Shown: in pieces, positions 1 to 8,554 of the stretch | How positions within the stretch are numbered: position 1 is the first letter of the stretch | Layout of the letters: every line of letters begins with the position of its first letter | Assembly (NCBI GenBank): GCA_021648465.1 | Contig: JAKISR010000010.1 | Location: 1 to 47,581 of the forward strand | Length of the DNA: 47,581 nucleotides | Origin: Sulfurimonas sp. | GTDB lineage: Bacteria > Campylobacterota > Campylobacteria > Campylobacterales > Sulfurimonadaceae | Direction of reading: 5' to 3' | The notes under the pieces: model-generated | What the model was told of the DNA's origin: nothing | Seen by the model: only the letters and a program-made list of their open reading frames with translations | Database searches by the model: none | Program-made: the position numbers and the translations under genes

Positions 1-127
1 TACTGGAGAGAGTTACAGACTAAAGCAAAAACGAGAAGCTGGATTATTAAATATTTCAGCTAAATAGTGTTACGAAGTGGCGCACTTTTGCACTGCATAT
101 TGGTGTACTTTTGGATTGCACTTGACA
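1..127 (+). mobile_element. IS21-family element, right end (partial)
   Basis: The first 127 bases look like the 3' end of an IS21-family insertion sequence: the last codons of istB, then a non-coding terminus with two imperfect copies of a 16-mer (77-92 and 100-115, 12 of 16 matching, both with a central ACTTTTG). Multiple terminal repeats of this kind, a terminus ending in CA and istB as last gene are known for IS21. I place the outer end at about 127 because ppnP coding homology starts immediately after it. The element continues off the left edge, so neither istA nor the left end is visible. The exact boundary may be off by a few bases. Confidence 0.7.
2..67 (+). CDS. IstB-like ATP-binding transposition helper, C-terminal fragment
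   Basis: Frame 2 reads a 21-residue C-terminal tail with the motif GESYRLKQKREAG before a TAG stop at 65-67. A GxSYR segment followed by a basic stretch is characteristic of the C-terminus of IstB, the AAA+ ATPase that assists the IS21 transposase IstA. The rest of the gene is outside the window. Frames 1 and 3 give no recognisable product. Only the tail is seen, so integrity of the gene cannot be judged. Confidence 0.65.
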   Translation, partial: TGESYRLKQKREAGLLNISAK

Positions 128-385
128 ATGATGGAAAAGTTACAAGTAGGACAGTTGAGTTTGAAGATGGGACTATTAAATCTTTAGGAATCATGTTGCC
201 ATGTGAGTATGCCTTTGGCATAAGTGAGGCTGAGACTATGGAGATGTTAAGTGGTGATTTGGAGATTAAACTTCCAAATGAAGAGTTTAAATATACCAGA
301 GACTTTTAATATGCCTGCTAACTCCTCTTTTGATTTAAAAATAAAAAAAGTAACTGATTATTGTTGTTCATATATTAAGTGCTAA
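128..385 (+). pseudogene. ppnP: ppnP pyrimidine/purine nucleoside phosphorylase, truncated and frameshifted
   Basis: PpnP (YaiE/DUF1255) is a small cupin-fold nucleoside phosphorylase of about 95 residues. The segment from 130 encodes DGKVTSRTVEFEDG and continues through a LGIMLPCEYAF block and a MEMLSGDLEIKLP block, all aligning with the family. The frame then hits a stop at 307-309. One frame over, from about 293, it resumes as PETFNMPANSSFDLKIK and ends at a TAA at 383-385, giving the expected C-terminal cupin strands. The gene is thus interrupted twice: its first few codons are replaced by the IS21 end, and an indel near 288-296 shifts the frame. A 67-309 reading frame starting at GTG inside the IS end is an accident of this junction. 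Function is almost certainly lost here. Confidence 0.8.
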
Positions 386-443
386 AGTACAACTTAGAAA
401 AAAACTAATTTTTTTTGTAAGAATTAAGGTAGACTCAGAGCTT

Positions 444-1724
444 TTAGTGCTCTGGAGTTCTATCATTTGGCCCAATGTATAATTGACGAGGGCGAGCAAT
501 TTTTACAGTTTTTTGTTGATTTAACTCACTCCATTGAGCAATCCAACCAGGTGTTCTTCCTATAACAAAAATTACTGCAAACATATCTTTAGGAATTTTA
601 AGAGCTTGAAGAATTAGACCTGAGTAAAAGTCAATATTTGGATATAACCCACGACTTATAAAATAATCATCATTTAGTGCGATTTGTTCTATTTTATTTG
701 CAACCTCTACAAGTTCACTGTCAATACAAAGTTCATCCATAAGTTCATTACGAATATTTTTAAGTACAGTTGCTCTTGGGTCAAAGTTTTTATACACACG
801 ATGACCAAATCCCATAAGTCTAAAAGGATCATTTTTATCTTTAGCTTTTGCTATAAATTCATCAACTCTATCAACAGTTCCTATCATCTCTAGTTGACGA
901 ATAACACTTTCATTTGCTCCACCATGGCTTCTACCCCATAGAGCACCAATACCTGCACTTATAGCAGCGTATGGATGGGCATTTGTAGATGCAAGATTTC
1001 TAACAGCAGTTGTAGATGCATTTTGTTCATGATCTGCGTGAAGAGTGAAGATAGTATCTAGTGCTTTTATTTCAATTTCTTTTAGTTCAACATACTCATG
1101 AGGATATCCTCTTAACATACATAAAAAGTTTTCTGTAAAACCTTTATCCATGTCAGGATAGATAATTGGTAAACCATTTGAGTATCTATAAGATAGTGCA
1201 GCAAGTGTAGGAATTTTTGCAACTATTCTATTTGACATTTCTTTATACTCTTGGGGAGAAGTTATGTCTAAATGTTTGTAGTAAAATGTTGAGAGTGCTG
1301 AAACACCAGCTGAGAGAATTGCCATAGGATGAGCACGATCAGGGAAAGCATCAAATAGTTTTTTTACCCCTTCATGAACAAATGATCTCTTTTGCATCTC
1401 AAATGAGAAAGCACCTAGTTCATCTTCAGTTGGAAGCTCACCATTTAAGAGAAGATAGGCGGTATCTAAAAAAGTTTTTTCTTTAGAAAGATAAGAGATA
1501 TCATAGCCTCTATACATAAGCTTTCCTGCTCCACCATCTATATATGTTATATCTGATTTGCAAGAGGCAGTGGAAGTATACCCCTCATCATAAGTAAACA
1601 TACCAGTTTCTTTGTATAAAGTAGAGATATTAATTACTGATGGTCCAACTGTTGCATCAAGTATATCAAACTCATAACTTTTGCCATTACGATTATTTGT
1701 GAGTGTTACTGTATTTTTGTTCAT
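444..1724 (-). CDS. gltA: Type II citrate synthase
   Basis: Condenses oxaloacetate and acetyl-CoA to citrate, entry step of the (reductive or oxidative) TCA cycle in the cytoplasm. At 426 residues it matches the hexameric type II enzymes. Catalytic residues are visible by comparison with E. coli: His267 in GRSHGGAN, His308 in GFGHRVYKN and Asp365 in PNIDFYSG, each three positions later than in E. coli. The C-terminus has the usual RPRQLYIG segment. The ATG at 1724 is preceded by AGGGTGA and by a TATACT -10 box at 1753-1758. It stands alone on the minus strand between the ppnP remnant and the sensory module. In autotrophic Sulfurimonas relatives citrate synthase coexists with the reductive TCA cycle, but the sequence alone does not show the direction of flux. 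Confidence 0.97.
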   Translation of the reverse strand: MNKNTVTLTNNRNGKSYEFDILDATVGPSVINISTLYKETGMFTYDEGYTSTASCKSDITYIDGGAGKLMYRGYDISYLSKEKTFLDTAYLLLNGELPTEDELGAFSFEMQKRSFVHEGVKKLFDAFPDRAHPMAILSAGVSALSTFYYKHLDITSPQEYKEMSNRIVAKIPTLAALSYRYSNGLPIIYPDMDKGFTENFLCMLRGYPHEYVELKEIEIKALDTIFTLHADHEQNASTTAVRNLASTNAHPYAAISAGIGALWGRSHGGANESVIRQLEMIGTVDRVDEFIAKAKDKNDPFRLMGFGHRVYKNFDPRATVLKNIRNELMDELCIDSELVEVANKIEQIALNDDYFISRGLYPNIDFYSGLILQALKIPKDMFAVIFVIGRTPGWIAQWSELNQQKTVKIARPRQLYIGPNDRTPEH

Positions 1725-1752
1725 AATTCACCCTTTTTCTATGTAGTATGAT

Positions 1753-1758
1753 AGTATA
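1753..1758 (-). promoter_or_regulatory. gltA -10 box
   Basis: TATACT on the minus strand, about 29 bases before the gltA ATG, inside a very AT-rich 71-bp gap. No convincing -35 box is needed or seen, as usual for Campylobacterota sigma-80 promoters. Position fits a short leader carrying the AGGGTGA ribosome binding site. Confidence 0.45.
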
Positions 1759-1795
1759 TAAATTGTTCTTAATTATTACATAAATATTTATAAAA

Positions 1796-3331
1796 CTATA
1801 ATTGAAGCGGTAGTTTTATCAATAAATCTGTATTTTCATTGTTGCTTGTTACGCTAATAGTACCATTTAAATTTTCTTGTACTATTTTTTTAGACATATA
1901 TAAGCCGAGCCCTGTTCTATTTTTAGATTTTGTTGAAAAGTAAGGCTCAAATACTTTTTTAATTATATCTTTTTTAATCCCACCAGCATTATCAATGATA
2001 TGTATAAGAATATAATTATTTTCTTTAGTAGCGTTAATTGTAATTTTTTTATTTTTTATTTTTTTATCTTTAAAAGCATCAATAGAGTTTTTAAAGATAT
2101 TAACTATCACATGAATTAATTTATTTTTATAAGTTGATATTTTTAAATCTTTATCAATGTTTTGTATATAAGTTATTTTATCGATTTTTTGATTACTCTG
2201 TATAAATATTTTTGATTTTTCAAATATATTATGAAATGCTACTTCTGTAATATATTCATCCTCATTAAAATAGCCTCTAAAATCATCAATAAGTGTAGAG
2301 AGGTATTGAATGGTGTTATATATATCATTATGTGCATTATCTAAATATTGAGCGTCTAGGGTACCTAAATCTTTTTTTAATTTTATATTTATAAATATAG
2401 AACTCATCTGAGATAGAGGTTGTCTCCATTGATGTGCAATCATATTTATCATCTCTTCCATCGCCGTAAATCTAGAGTTTAAAATTACTTGTTCTTGATG
2501 AGTTTGAAGCTCTTTAGAAGCAGTGATATTATTTTTAAATAAAAGAAATCCTATATGTTTATCATTTATATCATACTCAGGAACTAGAGTTACTTTAAAC
2601 CATAATTCTTCAGCATTTTTAATTATTGTTTTATATTCAAATTTAAATAAACTTTGAGTCTTTATATGATGAATAATCTCTTCTTTTAATTTTTTAGAAA
2701 AATTATATTTTTTGAAGCTAAAAAAGCTTTTACCTAAAAGTTGATCTTTTGTGTAGTTTGATAATTTTAAATATGCTTTTGACGCATCAGTAATAATTAA
2801 CTCTTTGTTAATCTTCACAAGTAAAACTCTTCGATCTATAATTTCTCTTTCTTTTATAACTTCATTATGTAGTTTTTCAACAACAACTATATTTTCTTTA
2901 AGAAGAGCGTGAGTATTAGCCATATTTGTTTTATTTGTAATAATTAATGCTACAAGTTTTTTTACATCACATAAGGGAATGATACTTACATCTTGTTGCA
3001 TAAAAGAATATTTTGATGTTCCTATTTGATTGTTTTGTATTGGTATAAGATATTTTGATGTATTAGATGTATAGTATGTAGGTGTTTGTATTTTTAAGGC
3101 AGTTTTTATTTTTCTAGTAAGTATTTTTACATTTATATTATTAAACAAGTCGTTAATTTTTTTATTTAAAACTTTTTCTTCTTTTAAGCTTGTATGGAGC
3201 TCAAGCCATTTGTTAAAACTATGAATATTTAATTCATCATCTAATACTAAAACTCCACTATCGATATTAGCAATAATTTTTTGAGTTATATCAGAGATTT
3301 CAAAATTATGTTTAGCTGTTTCTTGAGCCAT
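1796..3331 (-). CDS. PAS-domain sensor histidine kinase
   Basis: A 511-residue soluble kinase with no membrane segments. Residues 15-130 form a degenerate PAS-like region, 165-275 a second PAS region (ITDASKAYLKLSNYTKDQLLGKSF), followed by a HisKA dimerisation helix with the phospho-accepting His300 in AHQWRQPLSQ, a form common in Campylobacterota kinases. The ATPase domain shows the N box (VIVNIFKNSIDAF), the IDNAGGI G1 box and GTGLGLYMSKK. It is the last gene of a response regulator-CheC-kinase unit; its start overlaps the end of the CheC-like gene by 46 bases, which implies coupled translation. The ATG at 3331 has only a weak ribosome site. The natural target is probably the response regulator two genes upstream; the signal is unknown. 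Confidence 0.9.
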   Translation of the reverse strand: MAQETAKHNFEISDITQKIIANIDSGVLVLDDELNIHSFNKWLELHTSLKEEKVLNKKINDLFNNINVKILTRKIKTALKIQTPTYYTSNTSKYLIPIQNNQIGTSKYSFMQQDVSIIPLCDVKKLVALIITNKTNMANTHALLKENIVVVEKLHNEVIKEREIIDRRVLLVKINKELIITDASKAYLKLSNYTKDQLLGKSFFSFKKYNFSKKLKEEIIHHIKTQSLFKFEYKTIIKNAEELWFKVTLVPEYDINDKHIGFLLFKNNITASKELQTHQEQVILNSRFTAMEEMINMIAHQWRQPLSQMSSIFINIKLKKDLGTLDAQYLDNAHNDIYNTIQYLSTLIDDFRGYFNEDEYITEVAFHNIFEKSKIFIQSNQKIDKITYIQNIDKDLKISTYKNKLIHVIVNIFKNSIDAFKDKKIKNKKITINATKENNYILIHIIDNAGGIKKDIIKKVFEPYFSTKSKNRTGLGLYMSKKIVQENLNGTISVTSNNENTDLLIKLPLQL

Positions 3332-3891
3332 TGCATTGATCCATCTTTTGTTAATATAAATATTTGACCATCTATATGTTGTTCTTTAAAATTTAATTTT
3401 GTATCTATAACAATTACTTGTGAGTAGTATTGAAGTGTTTTACTATTTGAGAGTTCGCTAAGTGGTATTTTAGAAATATTTGGTAATGAATATGTAACTT
3501 CAGTATGCATCTCTTGAGCAAGTCTCATTGTTAAAGATGATGTTAGTATATTTGTTAGTTCTAAAATAGCATCATCTAAATCGGCTACATTATCTATATC
3601 TAAATGTTTTGCTAAGTTATTTGCACTCTCTTCATTTATAAAAAAAGCACATTCTCCTGAAAAATCTCCTATAAATGCTTGTGTTGAAAAAAAATAACTT
3701 GAATGTTTAAAATTATTAAATTTAAAAAGAAGTTCATTTATTGTCATCACTTCTATTATGGGGACACTTAGAGAAGCAAAAGCATCGAGTATATCAGCAA
3801 CAATAGCAGTTGCATTTCCATAAGCTATATTAATAAGCTCTTGCAAAACATCTTTTTCATCATCATTAAAAGTAATTTTTTCTAAGTTCAC
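3286..3891 (-). CDS. CheC-like CheY-P phosphatase
   Basis: A 201-residue protein of the CheC/CheX/FliY family, which dephosphorylates CheY-type response regulators. Two active-site copies of the family motif ExxN are visible: E18/N21 in QELINIAYGN and E111/N114 in LELTNILTSS, matching the duplicated half-sites of CheC. Known CheC proteins are cytoplasmic and often pair with CheD; no CheD is seen. The gene starts two bases after the response regulator ends and runs 46 bases into the kinase, so all three are surely co-expressed. The inference is that it resets the adjacent CheY-like regulator. It lacks the C-terminal SpoA (FliN) domain of FliY, so it is not a flagellar switch component. Confidence 0.82.
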   Translation of the reverse strand: MNLEKITFNDDEKDVLQELINIAYGNATAIVADILDAFASLSVPIIEVMTINELLFKFNNFKHSSYFFSTQAFIGDFSGECAFFINEESANNLAKHLDIDNVADLDDAILELTNILTSSLTMRLAQEMHTEVTYSLPNISKIPLSELSNSKTLQYYSQVIVIDTKLNFKEQHIDGQIFILTKDGSMQWLKKQLNIILKSLI

Positions 3892-3893
3892 TT

Positions 3894-4250
3894 TTATTCC
3901 AATAATTCTAATATTTCTTGCATTGTCTGAGAATTAATAGGTTTTTGTACATGTAATTTTGCCCCTAGGCTTATAGCCATCTCTTTTGCTTTTGTTTGTA
4001 TATCAGCGGAGACTACAACTATTTTTGTTTTTGGATTGCTTTTTAATATTTTAGGTATAGCTTCATATCCATCCATTTCTGGCATGGTTAAATCTAAAAA
4101 AACAATATCAGGTTTATATTTATCAACAATATCGATTGCCTCATTTCCATTAGTCGCTTGCATGATTTGACTATTATCTACAAATTTAGTAAGTGATTTT
4201 ATTAGGGTCATCCTTGCAAGCTTAGAATCATCAGTTACTAAATATCTCAT
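3894..4250 (-). CDS. Single-domain CheY-like response regulator
   Basis: A 118-residue receiver domain without an output domain. The acidic pair D7/D8, phospho-acceptor D53 in FLDLTMPEMDG, switch serine S81 and conserved K103 in VQKP are all present, so it should be phosphorylatable. It heads a three-gene unit with a CheC-like phosphatase and a PAS kinase, so phosphorylation and dephosphorylation partners are encoded together. The start ATG follows GTGAGG and a TATAAT box at 4285-4290. Output is presumably by protein-protein contact, either with the flagellar motor or another partner; no DNA-binding domain exists. Confidence 0.93.
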   Translation of the reverse strand: MRYLVTDDSKLARMTLIKSLTKFVDNSQIMQATNGNEAIDIVDKYKPDIVFLDLTMPEMDGYEAIPKILKSNPKTKIVVVSADIQTKAKEMAISLGAKLHVQKPINSQTMQEILELLE

Positions 4251-4284
4251 ATTGCCTCACTCGTGATTTATTGTTTATTGTTAC

Positions 4285-4290
4285 ATTATA
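4285..4290 (-). promoter_or_regulatory. -10 box of the response regulator/CheC/kinase operon
   Basis: TATAAT on the minus strand 35 bases before the response regulator ATG, within an AT-rich 93-bp gap that separates this unit from the purB-nrdA unit. Spacing leaves room for a leader of about 25 to 30 bases. Confidence 0.45.
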
Positions 4291-4343
4291 TCATTTTAAA
4301 AAAAATTATCAAGTAATATAAGATAAAGTTAATAGGTTTATTT

Positions 4344-4709
4344 CTAGAAGGAGCCTTCTTGGTATTTAAGAGTTGAAGATGTGATTTGACAGATAGAATT
4401 TTTTAGAGCTGATATTTTATTTTCACTACCAATTCCAAATATAAATTGTGTGCTTTCAAATAGTATGCTTATGCCATCACTCATATCAATATGTGAAAGC
4501 TTGGAGTTATCTAATAGCCTTGTATCACTTACACCACTAAACTCAAAATCAACACTTATCCAGTCAAAACCTCTGGCACTATCTTGTCCTGCTAAAGAGA
4601 CTATAATTATTGTTGGTGAAATAATTTTAATGTGGCGAAATTCAGTATCTACAAAGTTACCAAATCTTTTTAAAAATTCTGGTAACTCTTTTGCAAGAAG
4701 TGGTTTCAT
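4344..4709 (-). CDS. Conserved hypothetical protein downstream of nrdA
   Basis: A 121-residue soluble protein with no signal peptide, membrane segment or metal motif. The pattern looks like a compact alpha/beta fold: an N-terminal helix (LLAKELPEFLKRFGNF), several short beta strands including IIIVSLAGQD and FDWISVDFEF, and a C-terminal helix. I do not recognise a named family. It starts 25 bases after nrdA ends on the same strand, so it is probably the third gene of purB-nrdA and could be expressed with ribonucleotide reductase. No function is claimed. Confidence 0.7.
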   Translation of the reverse strand: MKPLLAKELPEFLKRFGNFVDTEFRHIKIISPTIIIVSLAGQDSARGFDWISVDFEFSGVSDTRLLDNSKLSHIDMSDGISILFESTQFIFGIGSENKISALKNSICQITSSTLKYQEGSF

Positions 4710-4734
4710 ATATTTGTCTCTTTCATAGTAGCCT

Positions 4735-7101
4735 CTATTGACAACCTACACACTCCATGCTTCTATCTTCTACATCATTTGCAACCTCAGGAGATTGAGA
4801 GCGCAGATAGTAAGTAGATTTAAGCCCAAGCTTCCATGCAAGCATATATATCTCATTTAGGTATTTCCCACTTGCTTTATCAAGAGTTATAAAGATATTT
4901 AGTGATTGACCCTGGTCTAGCCATTTTTGACGAACAGCTGCTGCTTTGATTAAAACGGTTTGGTTAAGGTCATAAGCAGGAGTATAATAAGACCAAGTTT
5001 CAGGTGATAGATTTGGAACAACCACAGGAATTAGACCAGATAAATTTTCTTCAAACCATTTTCTTTTAAACACTGGCTCAATAGCTTGAGTAGTTCCTGT
5101 TAGAATTGAGATAGAACTTGTTGGAGCAATAGCCATCAAGTAACCATTTCTCATACCTTGTTTTTTAACTTTCTCACGCAAATCATCCCACTCATAAGAA
5201 GATGCAAAAAGACCACCACGATCAACAAGGTTTATAACCTCTGCGTTAGCATGATCCATAGGCATAACACCTTTACTCCATAAAGAGCCTTCATACTCTG
5301 CATATATACCTTTTTCAACTGCTAAATCTGAAGAAGTGGAAATAGTGTTATAGCTAACAGCTTCCATAAGTTCATCTATCTTATCAAAGTGCTCTTGACT
5401 TCCCCAAACAATACCTTTTTCAGCTAACATTTGTGCTTCACCCATAATACCTAAACCTATAGAGCGACTTTTCATGTTAGTGCGTTTTACTTTTTCAACT
5501 GGGTAAAAGTTAAGATCAATTACATTATCAAGTGCCCTAACAGCAATAGGTACAATTCTATCAATTTCCTCTTTAGTGTTTATGCGAGATAAATTTACAG
5601 ATGCAAGATTACAAACAGCAGTATCACCATTAACTTTCTCTTTTTCAACAACATAAATTTGCATACCACCTAGTGAATCAAGAGCAGTAACCTTTTTAGC
5701 AGGTTTTTCTAAACCACTATCTACTTTAACTATCTCTTCTTCTTCATAGGAGATACTATCTCCATTTTCAAAAATTAATTTTATTTTATAATGGTTAGGA
5801 TTTGTATTTTGAAAAATTTCTGTACAAAGGTTTGAGCTTCTAATAACACCTGTGTGACTATTTGGGTTAGCTCTGTTTGCGTTATCTTTAAAACATAAAA
5901 ATGGAGAGCCTGTTTCAAAGTAAGATGTTAGTATTTTTTTCCAAAGATTTTTAGCTTTTATCTTCTCTTTAATAATACTATCATCTTCTTCTAGTTCTAA
6001 ATATCTTTTGTTAAACTCATCACCATATAGTGTAGCTAACTCTTTAACATCATAAGGATCAAAAAGTGTCCAGATAGCATCTTCTTCTACTCTTTGCATA
6101 AAAAGATCATTCAGCCACATTGCAGGAAAAAGATCATGAGCACGGCGACGCTCTTCACCAGAGTTTTTCTTTAAATCTAAAAAATCATTTATATCTATAT
6201 GCCAAGGCTCAAGATAAACAGCAATGGCACCTTTTCTAGTTCCTAGTTGATCAACTGCAATAGCAATATCATTTGTTATTTTTAAAAATGGAACAGTACC
6301 GCCAGCTGCATTTTTATGACCATCTATATAGGAACCCATAGAACGAACACCAGTCCAGTCCCAACCAATTCCTCCCCCAAACTTAGATAGCATCGCCATC
6401 TCTTGGTAAGAATCAAATATACCCTCTATATTGTCAGGGGTAGAACCAATATAACAAGATGAAAGTTGATGCCTTGTTGTTCTTGCATTAGATAGAGTTG
6501 GAGTAGCGAGCATTACATTAAATGTAGATATCATGTTATAGAACTTTATAGCCCACTCATGCTTATCTTCTTCTCTTTGTGCCAAGAACATTGAGATTGC
6601 CATAAACATGTGCTGTGGAAGCTCTATAGGCACAGAATCACTATCTTTAATCAGATATCTATCATAAAGTGTTTTTATACCAAGATAATTAAACTGCAAA
6701 TCTCTTTCAGGTACTATATGCTTTTCTAATCTTTCAAGGTCATACATATCTTTAAGTCCCAAAAGAAGTCTTCCTTCTTTTTCACCACGTATAAAATATT
6801 TCTCTAGTGAGCAGTATCCAGTAAAACTATTAACTTGATGATATAGATTAAATAAAAAAAGGCGTGAAGCAACAAAGGTCCAGTTTGGAGCATCAATATC
6901 TATCTTATCAACAGCAGTTTTAATTAGAGTTTCTTGTATTTCCTTAGATGTAATACCATCACGAAATTGAATCTGTGCATCAACTTCTAATTCACTTTGA
7001 GATACATTAGATAGACCTTTAATAGCTGCAGAAGTATATTTCTGTATTTTAGTGATATCTAATGGTTCTGTTCTTCCGTTTCTTTTTATAATTGTTATCA
7101 T
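4735..7101 (-). CDS. nrdA: Class Ia ribonucleoside-diphosphate reductase, alpha subunit
   Basis: Reduces ribonucleoside diphosphates to deoxy forms together with the radical-bearing NrdB, which is not in this window. The 788 residues include an N-terminal ATP-cone (IIKRNGRTEPLDITKI), the active-site cysteine regions SSCYIGS, SSNLCTEIF and VCNLASVNLS, the barrel segment GLGIMGEAQ, and a redox-active C-terminal tail SMECVGCQ that takes electrons from thioredoxin. Between the NLCTEIF and VCNLAS blocks there is an insertion of roughly 45 residues rich in acidic residues relative to E. coli NrdA; this accounts for its greater length. It begins 11 bases after purB and is followed by a 121-residue gene, forming a nucleotide-metabolism operon. 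Confidence 0.96.
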   Translation of the reverse strand: MITIIKRNGRTEPLDITKIQKYTSAAIKGLSNVSQSELEVDAQIQFRDGITSKEIQETLIKTAVDKIDIDAPNWTFVASRLFLFNLYHQVNSFTGYCSLEKYFIRGEKEGRLLLGLKDMYDLERLEKHIVPERDLQFNYLGIKTLYDRYLIKDSDSVPIELPQHMFMAISMFLAQREEDKHEWAIKFYNMISTFNVMLATPTLSNARTTRHQLSSCYIGSTPDNIEGIFDSYQEMAMLSKFGGGIGWDWTGVRSMGSYIDGHKNAAGGTVPFLKITNDIAIAVDQLGTRKGAIAVYLEPWHIDINDFLDLKKNSGEERRRAHDLFPAMWLNDLFMQRVEEDAIWTLFDPYDVKELATLYGDEFNKRYLELEEDDSIIKEKIKAKNLWKKILTSYFETGSPFLCFKDNANRANPNSHTGVIRSSNLCTEIFQNTNPNHYKIKLIFENGDSISYEEEEIVKVDSGLEKPAKKVTALDSLGGMQIYVVEKEKVNGDTAVCNLASVNLSRINTKEEIDRIVPIAVRALDNVIDLNFYPVEKVKRTNMKSRSIGLGIMGEAQMLAEKGIVWGSQEHFDKIDELMEAVSYNTISTSSDLAVEKGIYAEYEGSLWSKGVMPMDHANAEVINLVDRGGLFASSYEWDDLREKVKKQGMRNGYLMAIAPTSSISILTGTTQAIEPVFKRKWFEENLSGLIPVVVPNLSPETWSYYTPAYDLNQTVLIKAAAVRQKWLDQGQSLNIFITLDKASGKYLNEIYMLAWKLGLKSTYYLRSQSPEVANDVEDRSMECVGCQ

Positions 7102-7112
7102 CTATTTCCCTA

Positions 7113-8441
7113 TTATTTAAAAACTCTTGAAAATATTTTATCAATATTTTTTGTATAGTAATCATAATTAAAGCACTCACGAATTTGTTTTTCTGAAAGT
7201 GATTCTCTTAACTCTTCATCTGCTAAAAGATGGTTTAGGTATAGACTTTCACCATTCTCATCTGTAGTAGCTTTACCTTGTTGTATCTCTTCCCAAACCT
7301 TCATGGCATTTCTTTGAACAATTCTATAAGCATCTTCACGACTTACGCCCTGAATAGGAAGCTCTAAAAGTACACGTTGAGAAAATACAAGTCCACCAGT
7401 GAGGTTTAAATTTTTCATCATATTTTTAGGATAAACAGTTAGGTTAGCTATAACATTATTCATACGGTGAAGCATAAAATCGCTTGTAACAAAAGCATCA
7501 GGTAACCAGAATCTTTCAGTAGAGGAGTGTGAGATATCTCTTTCATGCCATAGAGCTACATTTTCCATTGCCGGCATTGCGTAAGCTCTAATCATTCTAG
7601 CTAATCCTGTTATGTTTTCAGTAAGGATTGGATTTCTTTTATGTGGCATTGCAGATGAGCCTTTTTGCCCTTTTGCAAAATACTCTTCACATTCATAAAC
7701 TTCTGTTCTTTGCCAGTGACGAACTTGAACAGCAAACTTCTCTATAGTAGAAGCTAGAAGTGCTAAAGTGGTAGCAAGTCTTGCATATCTGTCTCTTTGG
7801 ATTACTTGGTTAGATGCTGGAGCTGGTTTAAGACCTAGTTCTTTACATGTGTACTCTTCAAGCTCTAATGGACCGTGAGCAAAGTTACCCATAGCACCAC
7901 TTACTTGACCAACACAAATAACTTCCATTGTTTGCTCTAGGTTTTCTAAATGTCTAGCCATCTCATCATACCAAACGCACAACACTAATCCAAAAGTAAT
8001 TGGTTCACCATGGATACCATGAGAGCGTCCAACCATTAAAGTCATCTTATGTTCTTCGGCACGCTTTTTGATAGACTCCATAATCATTTTAACATCTTTG
8101 ATAATTAATTTTAAAGAATCTTTCATTTGAAGTGCTACAGCAGTATCAATAGTATCAGAACTTGTCATACCATAGTGGAACCATCTACTTTCATCACCAA
8201 GTGTTTCAGATACAGAAGTAGTGAATGCTATTAGGTCGTGACGAGTAACAGCTTCTATTTCATCTATTCTTTTAATATTAAAACCAGCATTGGCTATAAT
8301 CTTATCTGCATCATCTTGAGGAATTCTCCCTAGCTTTGCCCAAGCTTTTACAACTGCTTTTTCTACATCAAGCCACGCTTGATATTTTGCTTGATAAGTC
8401 CATTTTGAACTCATTTCTTCTCTTGAATATCTATCTATCAT
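7113..8441 (-). CDS. purB: Adenylosuccinate lyase
   Basis: Catalyses two steps of purine synthesis: SAICAR to AICAR and adenylosuccinate to AMP, each with release of fumarate. The 442 residues match the bacterial short form. Visible hallmarks are the fumarase/aspartase-superfamily signature GSSAMPHKRNP, the SSDTIDTA active-site segment after GMTSS, and the GRSHGIHGEP segment carrying a conserved histidine. It is the first gene of a purB-nrdA-hypothetical run on the minus strand, with an 11-base gap to nrdA, so precursor supply and deoxynucleotide production may be co-transcribed. It is divergent from the pseudouridine synthase gene across a 113-bp AT-rich gap. Confidence 0.96.
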   Translation of the reverse strand: MIDRYSREEMSSKWTYQAKYQAWLDVEKAVVKAWAKLGRIPQDDADKIIANAGFNIKRIDEIEAVTRHDLIAFTTSVSETLGDESRWFHYGMTSSDTIDTAVALQMKDSLKLIIKDVKMIMESIKKRAEEHKMTLMVGRSHGIHGEPITFGLVLCVWYDEMARHLENLEQTMEVICVGQVSGAMGNFAHGPLELEEYTCKELGLKPAPASNQVIQRDRYARLATTLALLASTIEKFAVQVRHWQRTEVYECEEYFAKGQKGSSAMPHKRNPILTENITGLARMIRAYAMPAMENVALWHERDISHSSTERFWLPDAFVTSDFMLHRMNNVIANLTVYPKNMMKNLNLTGGLVFSQRVLLELPIQGVSREDAYRIVQRNAMKVWEEIQQGKATTDENGESLYLNHLLADEELRESLSEKQIRECFNYDYYTKNIDKIFSRVFK

Positions 8442-8554
8442 TTATTGGAGGCCTTATAATATTTATATTGTTTTTTTATGCTAGAATTCACATAAATAAA
8501 GTCATTAATTCTACATAATAAATAGTAAATTTTTGATTAAATAGGAAAAAAATT

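Noticed and set aside
67..309. An 80-codon reading frame starting with GTG
   Set aside because: Its first 20 codons are the IS21 terminus and the rest is a broken ppnP; it is a chance fusion, not a gene.
436..454. Short hairpin CAGAGC/GCTCTG at the gltA stop
   Set aside because: Only six pairs, overlaps the stop codon, and no T-tract follows on the minus strand; too weak to call a terminator.
789..797. TTATACACA, a match to the general DnaA box
   Set aside because: Single, inside gltA coding sequence, with no second box or AT-rich unwinding region nearby.
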